NCBI GenBank assembly: GCA_013076295.1 | Contig: RQOL01000718.1 | Span: 5,492,081-5,556,080, forward strand | Source: Sanderia malayensis | Lineage: Eukaryota; Cnidaria; Scyphozoa; Semaeostomeae; Pelagiidae | Length of the DNA: 64,000 nucleotides | Direction: 5' to 3' | Part shown: positions 19,996-32,434 of the stretch, in pieces | Layout of the letters: every line of letters begins with the position of its first letter | Numbering within the stretch: position 1 is the stretch's first letter | The notes under the pieces: generated by a model | What the model was told of the DNA's origin: nothing | Database searches by the model: none | Seen by the model: only the letters and a program-made list of their open reading frames with translations | Position numbers and translations under genes: made by a program

Positions 19996-21272
19996 TTTGT
20001 GCGCACATGCCCATAGCAAATCTATGTGGTGCATAGGGAGTTATGTCTCCAGTCTGCTTTGGCATCCTTTGAGGCCTCGTTTGCCACCAACGTACTTCCC
20101 ACCATGGCTGAGTCCCAACAACTCCCGGATGAAGCATCCAATAATGCTCTGGTTTTTGTCTGAATTGTAAAGCACATGATGAAGGTGAGCAGATTGTTCC
20201 TTCTCTTTTAAACAGATTAATGCTATCTCAAGAAGTTGGGCGTTAGCATACCGGCCCTAATTGCTTGAATAGGAATAAGCTTTTACGGTCTGTGATACCA
20301 ATTTGCTGTGCAAATTCCAGCCGATACACCTGGAAGTAATAACCGGATTGGTTCAACTGCACACTAATGACTGAAATCGTAATTTAAACTCAAACAAACA
20401 ATAAAAGAGGACAGCGTGGATGGGAGATGTCAGATCTTGTTCTATGCACTACACCTCAGAATGATTGTTTCATCTGAGCATCGCATAAATATGCTTACTC
20501 GAATGAAATGCCAAGGAGACTACCGACGTCAATCTGTCCGCTAGGTTTTTGTTAACCACACCCTTATGGGATCATGTTGATGGACATACACACAAGGCTA
20601 TTTCGCAATTGCAATTTCTATCGCCCATTAACTGTTCTTAAATTGCATTTAAGAAATATTTAATCTTTGTGCACTTTGCACGCCTCTCTCTGTGTGGCAC
20701 ATTTCTTTGTGATAAATTGTCACATGGCAAACCACCAGAGGAAAATTTGCTGCTGTAGCCTACGTGGAAAACTCAGCTGGCCTTTTATTGGAACTAACGT
20801 TGATTCCTTTTGATATGCTGACCCTGACCATATGATATTTGGAATTTTCATTGTCGTCCATGATAGGTTTCTTCCTGATCAAAATACTGACTGTGTTTTG
20901 GTAGTGTGTGTTTGTTGAAACATTATTGAGAAAGCAAACGGGGCTGTTGTCCATGATTTTAAAGGACATTTTTTGGGCTAAATTTGACATATGGAGACCA
21001 CATGGGTTTGTGCAGGCTCAGTTCTTTGAATTACCTGGTGGTCATTATTTTAATATTTAGGCTTGGAGACATATTTAATAAAAGCTGCTTTTCAGCTGCA
21101 AGCTTTTATAGTTTCTGCAAACAGCACAGCAGTAATATTTCATCAACAAAGAATTGGGTTAAGCAACATGCATCTAAAAGATACCGTATAACTAATAACA
21201 AATGTCTGAAGACTTAAGTCACAACTTTGAATATCCGGATATTGTCAAGGGTGAAGCGATTCAGACATTTTC
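19996..21272. other. unassigned stretch of duplication unit 1
   Basis: No confident gene. Short frames follow the DIRS fragment (a plus frame with PTMAESQQLPDEASNNALVF, clearer in unit 2 at 28344-28565). A minus frame lies at 20760-20990 (KKPIMDDNENSKYHMVRVSI), without known domains. The same content recurs at 28314-29591. Confidence 0.4.
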
Positions 21273-21389
21273 ATGTTTGAGCTAAATCTTGAGGCAGCAA
21301 TGGCAGCAAGTGAGTCTGATGACGATTGGGTGAATGATCATGAAGATGATGATATTAACATCGAAAGGATTGCAAATACAGATTGGTAG
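21273..21389 (+). other. small acidic open frame of unknown origin (unit 1)
   Basis: A 38-codon frame (MFELNLEAAMAASESDDDWV then NDHEDDDINIERIANTDW) ends in TAG. The composition looks like an acidic exon of a transposon protein, but there is no homology I can name. A duplicate follows near 29592-29708. Confidence 0.3.
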
Positions 21390-21501
21390 GACATTTTTGT
21401 GTATATATGCCGTTTCTTTGAGCCAAATCTTTCATTATTCTGTCTGGAATTGCTGGTCATAAATCTCACATGACATTTCCTCTTTGGCGAAGAAAATCAA
21501 A

Positions 21502-21765
21502 TCAACTGTGGGGGATGGCAATGGTATCTGCCTTCAATGCAAGCTTGAATTTCACTCCTGTCACCTTCATCAAGTGTGGATTTCTTTGGAAACATGTTTC
21601 CTTGAAGTGACTTTCGCACAACCTGGAAGCTTTGGTAGGCCTACAGTTTCCTAAACACATTTTCTCCAACGCATTGTTTGGGAAGAATTTTGTAAAAAGA
21701 AAACCAGAAAAGTGCTTTTCCAGTGCCACTACAGTTAGAGGCAGAACATAAAACCATTTTTGCAA
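21502..21765 (-). pseudogene. degenerate THAP-type zinc finger (unit 1)
   Basis: The minus frame reads FLFTKFFPNNALEKMCLGNC then RPTKASRLCESHFKETCF...LKADTIAIPHS. This fits the second half of a THAP finger: the FP motif, the C-x2-H pair (LCESHF) and the AVPTIF-like end. The N-terminal C-x-C pair is missing from the frame, so the finger cannot be complete. THAP fingers are the DNA-binding parts of P-element and other transposases. This piece is not in frame with any transposase nearby. Confidence 0.6.
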
Positions 21766-22166
21766 AGTTTAACTGATAAATAACAACCCAGGAATCATTT
21801 CAATAGAGCGTTTTCATCCCTTCCCCGGGCATGATTCACTGTGTTATTGCTTCACGTTGATTTCAACATTGTATTTGTGAGGTCAGTAAAATCGTCACGG
21901 AAAGGGTGACGAGAGTTGCGTAACAATCAGCAGTTTCCGAGTTTTTGGAAGGGCTGTAACTCGAAAATGAATGGTTTTTTGAAAAAACGAAGTTGATATT
22001 TGAAATCTCCGGTATTGTTTCTCCTGATTTAGGCAAAATTCATTGCATTCTTGAATATGTCTGCCAAGTGGTCCGTTAAGTGTCCATCCAAATTTCTTCT
22101 TCACTGCATAAGGTCCACCATCTTGTGCTCTTCTAATCTCTTCTGGTTCTAACGCTTCTGGGACAT

Positions 22167-22775
22167 CTACCCTGATAAGGAGATCAACATCTTGATTTCC
22201 AAGTGTCTTCGAACTGTCACATCAGGCAAGTACGGCCAATTATCCACATCTTCTTGCCTTGTGTTTGATTCTGCTGATACGTTCAGCTTCTTAACGGAAA
22301 GAGCATTCAGGATTTCAAACATCAAATTCTCATCCAGATCCATGACATCTAAGCTGACTGTGACACATTCATGCTGTCCTTTTACATAATGAGATATTAT
22401 ACATAATTTTCCAGAGATTCTAAGTTTCTTTAACATTGCTTCCATGCAGAATAAAGCAGTTGAGCCTGTATCTAGCATTGCATATGTAGATATTATCTTG
22501 TTTTCTTTATTTCCCTTTATCTTTAATGGTATAATCGATAATCCTTTACGGTAACACCCAGCCCCAGGTTTCAAGTTTGGTCCAACAAACTGCTTTAAAT
22601 TTCCGGATTGCTGTTGATCGCTCACTGCCATTGCTGTTGCCATCTCGCAACGTTTCTTCTCAAAGGCCATAACTCTTTCATGTAAGGAAGTCAAGTGCTT
22701 TCTTCTCAGGCAACAATCAGGCACTTTGCATTCCTTTCTACGCTTACAACCAGCGGAGAAATGGTTTGCAGACAA
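22167..22775 (-). pseudogene. BEL/Pao protease region (unit 1)
   Basis: A 202-codon frame opens with a Cys/His stretch (CKRRKECKVPDCCLRRKHLT) like the BEL/Pao zinc region. It then carries the aspartic protease with AMLDTGSTALFC as active site. A linker ends [19 protein letters not shown]. The active-site DTG is intact, but the surrounding gag and the missing polymerase make it a remnant. The duplicate is at 30486-31094. Confidence 0.75.
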
Positions 22776-23789
22776 ACAGTTATAGCAGAGTTTGTGAGAA
22801 CGAATAAACTTGAATTGTTCCTCACTAATTCTCCTTTTAAAATCTGGACATTATTCCAACTTATTTTTTCGAAAGCAAAAGTAGTATCTTGCATTTCCTT
22901 CCGTTTCACTGGGCTTCTGGGAATCATCTGAATGTTGACATTCACATGGTTGCTGTAACCTGATTTACCAGCTACTGGCGTAGATCGTCTGAAACGTTTG
23001 TCCCTCCCTCGGAATCTGTTTAAAGCTGTCCATTGCCAATTACTGGATCGTTCTTTTCAACAGCTACCATTCTCACCAACTTTCTGACATCTTCAATGTT
23101 TGGGTTGTGGCCATGCTCTCGAAACTCGTAAACTTTCAATTTCCAGGGAGACTTGACAAACCCAGCCCAGTAGAGTCTCTCCAGGATCTTCACTAAACAT
23201 TCCTCATTTTGACTTGGTTCAGCCTCCCTGCCGCTTTGAGGGTAAGCTCAAAGTTTTGCTTGCATACCTTCTGCCAGGTCTATCAGTCCTTCCCGGTTAT
23301 CAGGTTTGATCATGGGTCATTCATTACCTTGCCTATCCAGGAATTCGTGACCATGTACACATTTCCGAACCTTTCAGCCAGTAGCTTCTTAGCCTCTTTG
23401 TATCCTTCAGACGGGCGCAGCAAAATGCAGTTTTCTATCACCTTTTTAGCCTTTCTAAAGTATTGAATAAGGAGTTGAAGACATCTATTAGAATCGCAAA
23501 CATCCATTTCCACATTACTCTGAAAGGATTTTATAAGGGTGAAAGATTTTAATGGATCACCACCAAATATCATAAGTTCAGATTTTGGGCAGGAATGTAG
23601 CAGCAGCTAATTTGGGCATCGTTTCAAGGTAGTCAATACCTGAATCATGCAGTTCTTCTCGAGTATCTTCTGAATCATGCAGTTCTTCTCGTGATAGTAT
23701 CTTCTGTAGAGACTCTCAGGTCACAGGATTGCTTGAATTTTTGCGCAATTTGAGGATCTGGCATATGCAGTGATTGGTGAACTATGGCA

Positions 23790-24115
23790 AAAGGCCGACT
23801 CATGGGCTGAGGAGGAGCAACTAATACAAAATCTTCTCCACTGGGCATCACTGGCGAACAGGAAGACCGACTCACAGGCTGAGGAGGAGCATCTCACACA
23901 CGACCTTCTCCATGGGGGAATCACTGGCAATCCGAAGTACTGACTCGCAGGCTGAGGAGGAGCATCTGAAACACAATCTTCTCTACAGGGCATCACTGGC
24001 AAACCGAAGGACCGACTCACATGATGAGGAGGAGCATCTGACACATGATCTTCTCCACGGGGCATAACTGGCAAACAAAAGAACTAACTCGCAGGCAGAG
24101 GAGGAGCTGAAAGGC
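23790..24115. repeat. 72-bp tandem repeat in BEL/Pao gag (unit 1, about 5 copies)
   Basis: GAGGAGGAGC recurs at 23809, 23881, 23954, 24026 and 24098, a spacing of 72 with one 73. On the minus strand each unit encodes a 24-residue Pro-rich segment (SRSFGLPVMPCREDCVSDAP). The 73-base step is a frameshift. Confidence 0.85.
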
Positions 24116-24596
24116 CAGGATGATCATCAGTTTCGTTACCAAAATACAAACGTCGTTCTGGCTTATGCGGAGTAGCAGACTGTGTGTGGGACATTGCCAT
24201 CTCAAATTCAACCAAAACTTCGTCATTAGCTTCTAGTTTTCTGAATTCCATCTTCATATCCAAATCCTCCAATTCTTGTTGCAACTTTATCTTTTGATTT
24301 GTCAGGGATTGCTTCAGCTTGATAAATGATGCCTCTGCCATCAACAAAGCTCTCCTGGTGGCATTTGTCGGTTTTTTTCCTTGCAAAAGTAAATCTTCTG
24401 ATCTCACAGACGATCTAGAAGATTTACAGGATTGGTTAGTGGAATAAATTTGGCTCACCAAATCTTCAGCCGTAACATCATCTTCGTGTGCTGCCTCACC
24501 GCGCTGCTGGTAATATTCATAACGTAAGGTTATGCGATCTTTCATGGCCAGAAATCTCATTTGGGCTTCGTGAAAAAAAGCAAGGCTTTCATCCAA
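24084..24596 (-). pseudogene. BEL/Pao gag N-terminal region (unit 1)
   Basis: A 170-codon frame starts DESLAFFHEAQMRFLAMKDR and holds a helical, probably coiled-coil stretch (SFIKLKQSLTNQKIKLQQEL). It ends in a Pro-rich tail that runs into the 72-bp repeats. Its position upstream of the DUF1759-like and protease blocks makes it gag. The first codon of the true gag was not identified. The duplicate is at 32403-32915. Confidence 0.6.
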
Positions 24597-24640
24597 ATCA
24601 TCTTCATCGACAAGGGAGTTAGAATAATTCTTCCTGAATG

Positions 24641-25297
24641 ACAGAATTGATCAAAGGTTTTCCTTTCAAATTTCTTTCACCTTTGTTCACTTCAGTTTGT
24701 TGACTTTGTTGTTTCATATATTTGCTTCAGTGGTCTTGTAAACCATGCTTTGCATTTCCCCTGGTTTTTTTCAGTTTTCTTCTTTCCTCTGCATCTATTT
24801 GCTTTCTGTTACAATTTTCTTCCTCTGGGAATACCAAATTTTCTTCTTCATCCATTAAGAAAGTTTCAAACTGATGTAGCTTCAAAAACTCATACAACTG
24901 CTACAAGGGGTAGTTTCAACGCGCACCACAAGAGAACCCAAGAAACACAGCAAAAAACAAACTGGATATGGCAAAATGAAGCGGCTTGCTACAAGAAAAT
25001 TTTAACTCAAATTAACTAATGCAGTTAACGAAGCAAACAAATATAGTCAAGAAAAATTGCGATTTATTAGAAGCAAGTTAATTACTCACAAACTTTATTT
25101 TCTTGGAACTTGAACTGCAATATATGTATGTTTCTAGTGCAACAAATGACTGACCAGTCGAAGCAAGGCCCTACCAACACCTTTAAGCTACCCCGAGCTA
25201 TGTGTCACCACAGGATTGATTAAAGCTAATTAGCAACACAATAAGCACAAATATAAAACAAAGTCACACCTAGTGCACATGTTAGTTGTGACGAATT
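24641..25297. other. unassigned stretch, possibly BEL/Pao 5' LTR and leader
   Basis: It lies upstream of gag on the minus strand, where the 5' LTR would be expected, but no second LTR copy exists to confirm it. No gene was seen. The same sequence recurs at 32960-33616. Confidence 0.35.
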
Positions 25298-25843
25298 ATG
25301 TCCCCTGGATACCTTTTGCACGTTACAGTGTCTGATGGCCTAACTAATGGTGCTGAATGCACTGTCATGGAAATTGATTGCCGGATTACAAATTCTACAA
25401 GGCCAAGCATTGTTTGGGTAAAATTCAATGAGGAAACAATTGGCCAAAATTCTATGTTAGAATATCGATCATTACGGTCCACAGAAATTCTATGAACACC
25501 AATATTCGAAGTTAAAAAACATTTTGTTGTCAATAGGACAGGTCAATTCCAATTTATGCGTCATCAGTTTCCACTCAGGCAAGCAGCAGCTAAAACTGTT
25601 GACCGATGTCAAGGCAATACAGTACACAGTTTGGTAATTATTTTCCCATCCAAAGCAAGAGAACATATACACTCTGTTGGTTTTAGAGTGGTGAAAATGA
25701 ACAGCCTTTATATTGAAAGTCTTCTTGAAGAAAAAATTTCTGTCAATGAAAAAGTCAAAGAAGAAATGAATCGATTAAGAAAATATGCAAAACATTTACC
25801 AGATATACAATTTTACATCAAGTTTAAAAGTTATATTTCATAG
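25298..25843 (+). pseudogene. Helentron (Pif1-like) helicase C-terminal part (unit 1)
   Basis: Two frames read VSDGLTNGAECTVMEIDCRI...WVKFNEETIGQ, then FMRHQFPLRQAAAKTVDRCQ and GNTVHSLVIIFPS. A tail follows (SLYIESLLEEKISVNEKVKE). These are the late motifs of Pif1/Helitron helicases (NGAxC, QFPLxxAxAxTxxxxQG). A frameshift and stop lie between the blocks. Rep and the early helicase motifs are absent. Confidence 0.75.
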
Positions 25844-25979
25844 TGTTAGATCATTGGCACTGCATAAAGAAGACATTTTCCATTAGATTAATGTCTGTTC
25901 AGCAAACATCAACATATTTGTAGAAACAAACCTAACCAGCAAACACACAGATGAAACATTTATTTTTCCAGGTTTCCAC

Positions 25980-27088
25980 CAATGAGGTATATAGAAAACC
26001 TAGAGAGCTGACTTCCAAAACGAGGTTGAAGCCGCCTCAATTTAAAAGAAAAAATTTTACACAGCAAAATGAGGTCTCTCCCAATTGTGAACATGGAAAC
26101 AAGAAAGTCAAGATCAGGCAAAGTGTCCCAATCACTTCAACTAAAAGATTTCTGAAAAAGAAAATTAGATTATTGCAACAAAAGCTATGACGGAGAAATA
26201 ACAAAATTAGATGAATGAATGATTTGCTGGACACGTTGAAAAATAGCAATTTGTTATCTGCATCAAGATTGGTGTTCTAAGAGATTAGTTCTCAGGTGTA
26301 TCTTTGGCATTGTTTAAAAATGAAATAAAAAATAAACATTCCATGCCCACTGGTAGAAGATACAGCAATGAAGTCAAGCAATCTGCTTTCACTGTTAATT
26401 GTTACTCCCCACGAGCATACAACTTCATAAGAAAGGTATTGAAGCTACCACACCCATCTTCTATAAGGGAATGGACCACATCAATTGATTGTGAACCTGG
26501 CTTTCTCACTGCATTTTTTAAAGATTTGGAAAAGCGTTGCAATGAAGCACCCGACATGGTTGATTGCTGTCTTTCCATTGATGCAGTTGCCATCAGAAAA
26601 CAAGTATTGTTCGATAAGAGAAAGTCAAAATATTGTTGTTTTGTGGATTATGGCAGGTTTGTGCTTGAAAATACAGAGACTGTTGCATCTGAAGCCCTTG
26701 TTCTCATATTGAATGGGTTAAAATCTCATTGGAAATGTCCCATGGGATACTTTCTTACAGATAAGTGCAATGCAGAAACCCAAACATCTCTTATCAAGGC
26801 ATGTCTTTCATTGGCTGCAGACATGGTCTTAAAATTTGGCCCATTACATGTGATGGAACATCAACAAACATCACCACATTGAAAAATCTTAGCCTGAAAT
26901 TGACAGATAACTATGACACAATGGTGACAAAATTCAAGCATCCAACACGGGATTATTCTGTTTATTGCACATTAGATGCATGCCATATGCTAAAGCTGGC
27001 AAGAAATGCATTGGGTGATTTAGGGGAGTTTAAGGCACCAGATGGTCAGGTGATTTCTTGGCATTATATAACAAAGTTGGCAGAGTTA
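25980..27088 (+). mobile_element. P element, left part only (unit 1, cut by the duplication)
   Basis: The left inverted repeat starts CAATGAGGTATATAGAAAAC at 25980, preceded by GTTTCCAC (25972-25979). The transposase frames follow (26304-26882 and onward) up to ITKLAEL, where sequence switches to Helitron B. There is no right end, so this copy cannot move. Confidence 0.85.
26304..27088 (+). pseudogene. P-element transposase, truncated (unit 1)
   Basis: It reads YSNEVKQSAFTVNCYSPRAY, then IRKVLKLPHPSSIREWTTSI, DAVAIRKQVLFDKRKSKYCC and GYFLTDKCNAETQ. A frame change then leads to WPITCDGTSTNITTL and TLDACHMLKLARNALG. These are P-element/THAP9 transposase signatures. The protein ends artificially at the duplication junction. 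Confidence 0.85.
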
Positions 27089-27430
27089 CCATTCTTGCTT
27101 CGGCATGGTTGCGATGCTTAGGCCTAATGTAAACAAGCCCAAAGTTTTAATCAACAAATTATGAGCGAGCCAAACTGTTGTAAGAGGAGTAGGCAGAGGC
27201 ATGAGCGCAAGCGAATGCAGCACACAAAGTGCGCCCTATCAGTCAATGTCTCTTGATAATAGATAAACAGGTGAGCGTAGCGAGCTAATCCATTGTAGGT
27301 GGGGTTGAAAGGGGCATGAGCGTGAGCGAATGCAGCGCACGAAGTGTGCCAACCACATTAAGTTTTTTTCACTTGCCCCCCTCCGGGAAGCGAGCGTACG
27401 CGAGCGCCCCTGGCTGGTCATCATTTTAAA

Positions 27431-28313
27431 ATGGATTCTATTCACACTGCCCTTGAACGTATCACACCAGATTGTTGGATGGCATCAATTGACCTTAAGG
27501 ATGCCTACTACAGTGCAAAATTTAATGAGAAATTTCAAAAATATGTAAAGTTCTTTTACAGAAATATTCTTTATCAATATACTGCCTACCCAATTGGCTT
27601 TTTTCATTGCCCAAGGAAATTTACCAAACTTTGAAACAACTGTTATGTGCCTTCAGAACAAACGTTTATATACTATGTGCTTTTATTGATAATTTGTTGT
27701 TAATTGCTACCTCTTATGAAAAGTGTTGTGACACTGTAATGGAGACAATTCAGTTACTAGACATGTTGGGTTTTGTTGTTCACCCAGAAATATCAGTATT
27801 TATACCTCATAAACAAATAACATTCATTGGCTTTGATATAAATTGCACTTCAATGAAAATTACTTTGATGAAAGCAAAAATTACAAAAATAACAAAGCAA
27901 ATATCAAATTTACTCACCTGAAAAGACCTTGTATTCGAGAAGTAGCTCAAATTATGGGTTATATTATATCTACCTTAATAACAGTGAGGTATGGTCAATG
28001 CCATTATAGAGCCTTAGAAAAGGATAAAACTGATGCAGTGAAACAAGAAAAAGAAAATTTTGATGCTATTATATGTTTGTCTTTACCTGCTGAAACAGAG
28101 TTACAATGGTGGTTACAAAACTTACCTTTTGCTTTTAATTATATCAAACATGCTAAAGTTGATTTAATCATAAATTCTGATGCCTTCCTTTCTGGTTGGG
28201 GTGCAGCAATGGGAGAAACCTCTACTGGGGGTCAATGGTCAATATCTTCAGAATCTAGAAATCACATAAACTATTTAGAACTTTTGGCTGCATTTTTTGA
28301 AATCTTTTTTTGA
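27431..28313 (+). pseudogene. DIRS-like reverse transcriptase / RNase H fragment (unit 2)
   Basis: This is the duplicate of 19113-19995 with the same two frameshifts and the same FIDN box. One or two residue changes were seen (DSIHTALE for DPIHTALE, IGFFHC for IGLFHC). Confidence 0.75.
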
Positions 28314-29820
28314 TTTGTGCGCACATGCCCATAGCAAATCTATGTGGTGCATAGGGAGTTATGTCTCCAGTCTGCTTTGGCATCCTTTGAGGCCTCGTTT
28401 GCCACCAACGTAATTCCCACCATGGCTGAGTCCCAACAACTCCCGGATGAAGCATCCAATAATGCTCTGGTTTTTTGTCTGAATTGTAAAGCACATGATG
28501 AAGGTGAGCAGATTGTTCCTTCTCTTTTAAACAGATTAATGCTATCTCAAGAAATTGGGCGTTAGCATACCGGCCCTAATTGCTTGAATAGGAATAAGCT
28601 TTTACGGTCTGTGATACCAATTTGCTGTGCAAATTCCAGCCGATACACCTGGAAGTAATAACCGGATTGGTTCAACTGCACACTAATGACTGAAATCGTA
28701 ATTTAAACTCAAACAAACAATAAAAGAGGACAGCGTGGATGGGAGATGTCAGATCTTGTTCTATGCACTACACCTCAGAATGATTGTTTCATCTGAGCAT
28801 CGCATAAATATGCTTACTCGAATGAAATGCCAAGGAGACTACCGACGTCAATCTGTCCGCTAGGTTTTTGTTAACCACACCCTTATGGGATCATGTTGAT
28901 GGACATACACACAAGGCTATTTCGCAATTGCAATTTCTATCGCCCATTAACTGTTCTTAAATTGCATTTAAGAAATATTTAATCTTTGTGCACTTTGCAC
29001 GCCTCTCTCTGTGTGGCACATTTCTTTGTGATAAATTGTCACATGGCAAACCACCAGAGGAAAATTTGCTGCTGTAGCCTACGTGGAAAACTCAGCTGGC
29101 CTTTTATTGGAACTAACGTTGATTCCTTTTGATATGCTGACCCTGACCATATGATATTTGGAATTTTCATTGTCGTCCATGATAGGTTTCTTCCTGATCA
29201 AAATACTGACTGTGTTTTGGTATTGTGTGTTTGTTGAAACATTATTGAGAAAGCAAACGGGGCTGTTGTCCATGATTTTAAAGGACATTTTTTGGGCTAA
29301 ATTTGACATATGGAGACCACATGGGTTTGTGCAGGCTCAGTTCTTTGAATTACCTGGTGGTCATTATTTTAATATTTAGGCTTGGAGACATATTTAATAA
29401 AAGCTGCTTTTCAGCTGCAAGCTTTTATAGTTTCTGCAAACAGCACAGCAGTAATATTTCATCAACAAAGAATTGGGTTAAGCAACATGCATCTAAAAGA
29501 TACCGTATAACTAATAACAAATGTCTGAAGACTTAAGTCACAACTTTGAATATCTGGATATTGTCAAGGGTGAAGCGATTCAGACATTTTCATGTTTGAG
29601 CTAAATCTTGAGGCAGCAATGGCAGCAAGTGAGTCTGATGACGATTGGGTGAATGATCATGAAGATGATGATATTAACATCGAAAGGATTGCAAATACAG
29701 ATTGGTAGGACATTTTTGTGTATATATGCCGTTTCTTTGAGCCAAATCTTTCATTATTCTGTCTGGAATTGCTGGTCATAAATCTCACATGACATTTCCT
29801 CTTTGGCGAAGAAAATCAAA

Positions 29821-30084
29821 TCAACTGTGGGGGATGGCAATGGTATCTGCCTTCAATGCAAGCTTGAATTTCACTCCTGTCACCTTCATCAAGTGTGGAT
29901 TTCTTTGGAAACATGTTTCCTTGAAGTGACTTTCGCACAACCTGGAAGCTTTGGTAGGCCTACAGTTTCCTAAACACATTTTCTCCAACGCATTGTTTGG
30001 GAAGAATTTTGTAAAAAGAAAACCAGAAAAGTGCTTTTCCAGTGCCACTACAGTTAGAGGCAGAACATAAAACCATTTTTGCAA
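29821..30084 (-). pseudogene. degenerate THAP-type zinc finger (unit 2)
   Basis: This is the duplicate of 21502-21765, with the same translation as far as can be seen and the same missing first Cys pair. Confidence 0.6.
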
Positions 30085-30485
30085 AGTTTAACTGATAAAT
30101 AACAACCCAGGAATCATTTCAATAGAGCGTTTTCATCCCTTCCCCGGGCATGATTCACTGTGTTATTGCTTCACGTTGATTTCAACATTGTATTTGTGAG
30201 GTCAGTAAAATCGTCACGGAAAGGGTGACGAGAGTTGCGTAACAATCAGCAGTTTCCGAGTTTTTGGAAGGGCTGTAACTCGAAAATGAATGGTTTTTTG
30301 AAAAAACGAAGTTGATATTTGAAATCTCCGGTATTGTTTCTCCTGATTTAGGCAAAATTCATTGCATTCTTGAATATGTCTGCCAAGTGGTCCGTTAAGT
30401 GTCCATCCAAATTTCTTCTTCACTGCATAAGGTCCACCATCTTGTGCTCTTCTAATCTCTTCTGGTTCTAACGCTTCTGGGACAT

Positions 30486-31094
30486 CTACCCTGATAAGGA
30501 GATCAACATCTTGATTTCCAAGTGTCTTCGAACTGTCACATCAGGCAAGTACGGCCAATTATCCACATCTTCTTGCCTTGTGTTTGATTCTGCTGATACG
30601 TTCAGCTTCTTAACGGAAAGAGCATTCAGGATTTCAAACATCACATTCTCATCCAGATCCATGACATCTAAGCTGACTGTGACACATTCATGCTGTCCTT
30701 TTACATAATGAGATATTATACATAATTTTCCAGAGATTCTAAGTTTCTTTAACATTGCTTCCATGCAGAATAAAGCAGTTGAGCCTGTATCTAGCATTGC
30801 ATATGTAGATATTATCTTGTTTTCTTTATTTCCCTTTATCTTTAATGGTATAATCGATAATCCTTTACGGTAACACCCGGCCCCAGGTTTCAAGTTTGGT
30901 CCAACAAACTGCTTTAAATTTCCGGATTGCTGTTGATCGCTCACTGCCATTGCTGTTGCCATCTCGCAACGTTTCTTCTCAAAGGCCATAACTCTTTCAT
31001 GTAAGGAAGTCAAGTGCTTTCTTCTCAGGCAACAATCAGGCACTTTGCATTCCTTTCTACGCTTACAACCAGCGGAGAAATGGTTTGCAGACAA
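30486..31094 (-). pseudogene. BEL/Pao protease region (unit 2)
   Basis: This is the duplicate of 22167-22775, differing by one visible residue (L to V in DENxMFE). The active site DTGS is unchanged. Confidence 0.75.
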
Positions 31095-32108
31095 ACAGTT
31101 ATAGCAGAGTTTGTGAGAACGAATAAACTTGAATTGTTCCTCACTAATTCTCCTTTTAAAATCTGGACATTATTCCAACTTATTTTTTCGAAAGCAAAAG
31201 TAGTATCTTGCATTTCCTTCCGTTTCACTGGGCTTCTGGGAATCATCTGAATGTTGACATTCACATGGTTGCTGTAACCTGATTTACCAGCTACTGGCGT
31301 AGATCGTCTGAAACGTTTGTCCCTCCCTCGGAATCTGTTTAAAGCTGTCCATTGCCAATTACTGGATCGTTCTTTTCAACAGCTACCATTCTCACCAACT
31401 TTCTGACATCTTCAATGTTTGGGTTGTGGCCATGCTCTCGAAACTCGTAAACTTTCAATTTCCAGGGAGACTTGACAAACCCAGCCCAGTAGAGTCTCTC
31501 CAGGATCTTCACTAAACATTCCTCATTTTGACTTGGTTCAGCCTCCCTGCCGCTTTGAGGGTAAGCTCAAAGTTTTGCTTGCATACCTTCTGCCAGGTCT
31601 ATCAGTCCTTCCCGGTTATCAGGTTTGATCATGGGTCATTCATTACCTTGCCTATCCAGGAATTCGTCACCATGTACACATTTCCGAACCTTTCAGCCAG
31701 TAGCTTCTTAGCCTCTTTGTATCCTTCAGACGGGCGCAGCAAAATGCAGTTTTCTATCACCTTTTTAGCCTTTCTAAAGTATTGAATAAGGAGTTGAAGA
31801 CATCTATTAGAATCGCAAACATCCATTTCCACATTACTCTGAAAGGATTTTATAAGGGTGAAAGATTTTAATGGATCACCACCAAATATCATAAGTTCAG
31901 ATTTTGGGCAGGAATGTAGCAGCAGCTAATTTGGGCATCGTTTCAAGGTAGTCAATACCTGAATCATGCAGTTCTTCTCGAGTATCTTCTGAATCATGCA
32001 GTTCTTCTCGTGATAGTATCTTCTGTAGAGACTCTCAGGTCACAGGATTGCTTGAATTTTTGCGCAATTTGAGGATCTGGCATATGCAGTGATTGGTGAA
32101 CTATGGCA

Positions 32109-32434
32109 AAAGGCCGACTCATGGGCTGAGGAGGAGCATCTAATACAAAATCTTCTCCACTGGGCATCACTGGCGAACAGGAAGACCGACTCACAGGCTG
32201 AGGAGGAGCATCTCACACACGACCTTCTCCATGGGGGAATCACTGGCAATCCGAAGTACTGACTCGCAGGCTGAGGAGGAGCATCTGAAACACAATCTTC
32301 TCTACAGGGCATCACTGGCAAACCGAAGGACCGACTCACATGATGAGGAGGAGCATCTGACACATGATCTTCTCCACGGGGCATAACTGGCAAACAAAAG
32401 AACTAACTCGCAGGCAGAGGAGGAGCTGAAAGGC
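32109..32434. repeat. 72-bp tandem repeat in BEL/Pao gag (unit 2, about 5 copies)
   Basis: This is the duplicate of 23790-24115, with the same copy number. Confidence 0.85.

Larger units (their letters stand above)
21895..24640 (-). mobile_element. BEL/Pao retrotransposon, gag-protease segment (unit 1)
   Basis: On the minus strand the first frame (24596-24084) is a coiled-coil-like gag start (QKIKLQQELEDLDMKMEF). A Pro-rich 24-residue repeat region follows, then a DUF1759-like block (MIFGGDPLKSFTLIKSFQS...GYKEAKKLLAERFG). Cys/His stretches and a protease region come next (STYAMLDTGSTALFCMEAML), with the DTGS active site typical of BEL/Pao. The segment ends at [13 protein letters not shown], just where RT would begin. 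RT, integrase and a second LTR are absent, and several frame breaks occur. Confidence 0.8.
18771..27088 (+). repeat. tandem segmental duplication, unit 1 (about 8318 bp)
   Basis: Sequence from 18771 (CCATTGTTGCTTCGGC) to 27088 recurs from 27089 to 35407 in the same orientation. The offset is constant at 8318-8319 bases and only scattered single-base differences were seen, for example at 19127, 20094, 22312 and 22563. The left breakpoint lies inside Helitron B and the right one inside the P element, so the duplication is younger than both insertions. Confidence 0.92.

Noticed and set aside
20760..20990. 76-codon minus frame repeated at 29079-29309
   Set aside because: Conserved only because the whole segment is duplicated; no domain is recognisable.
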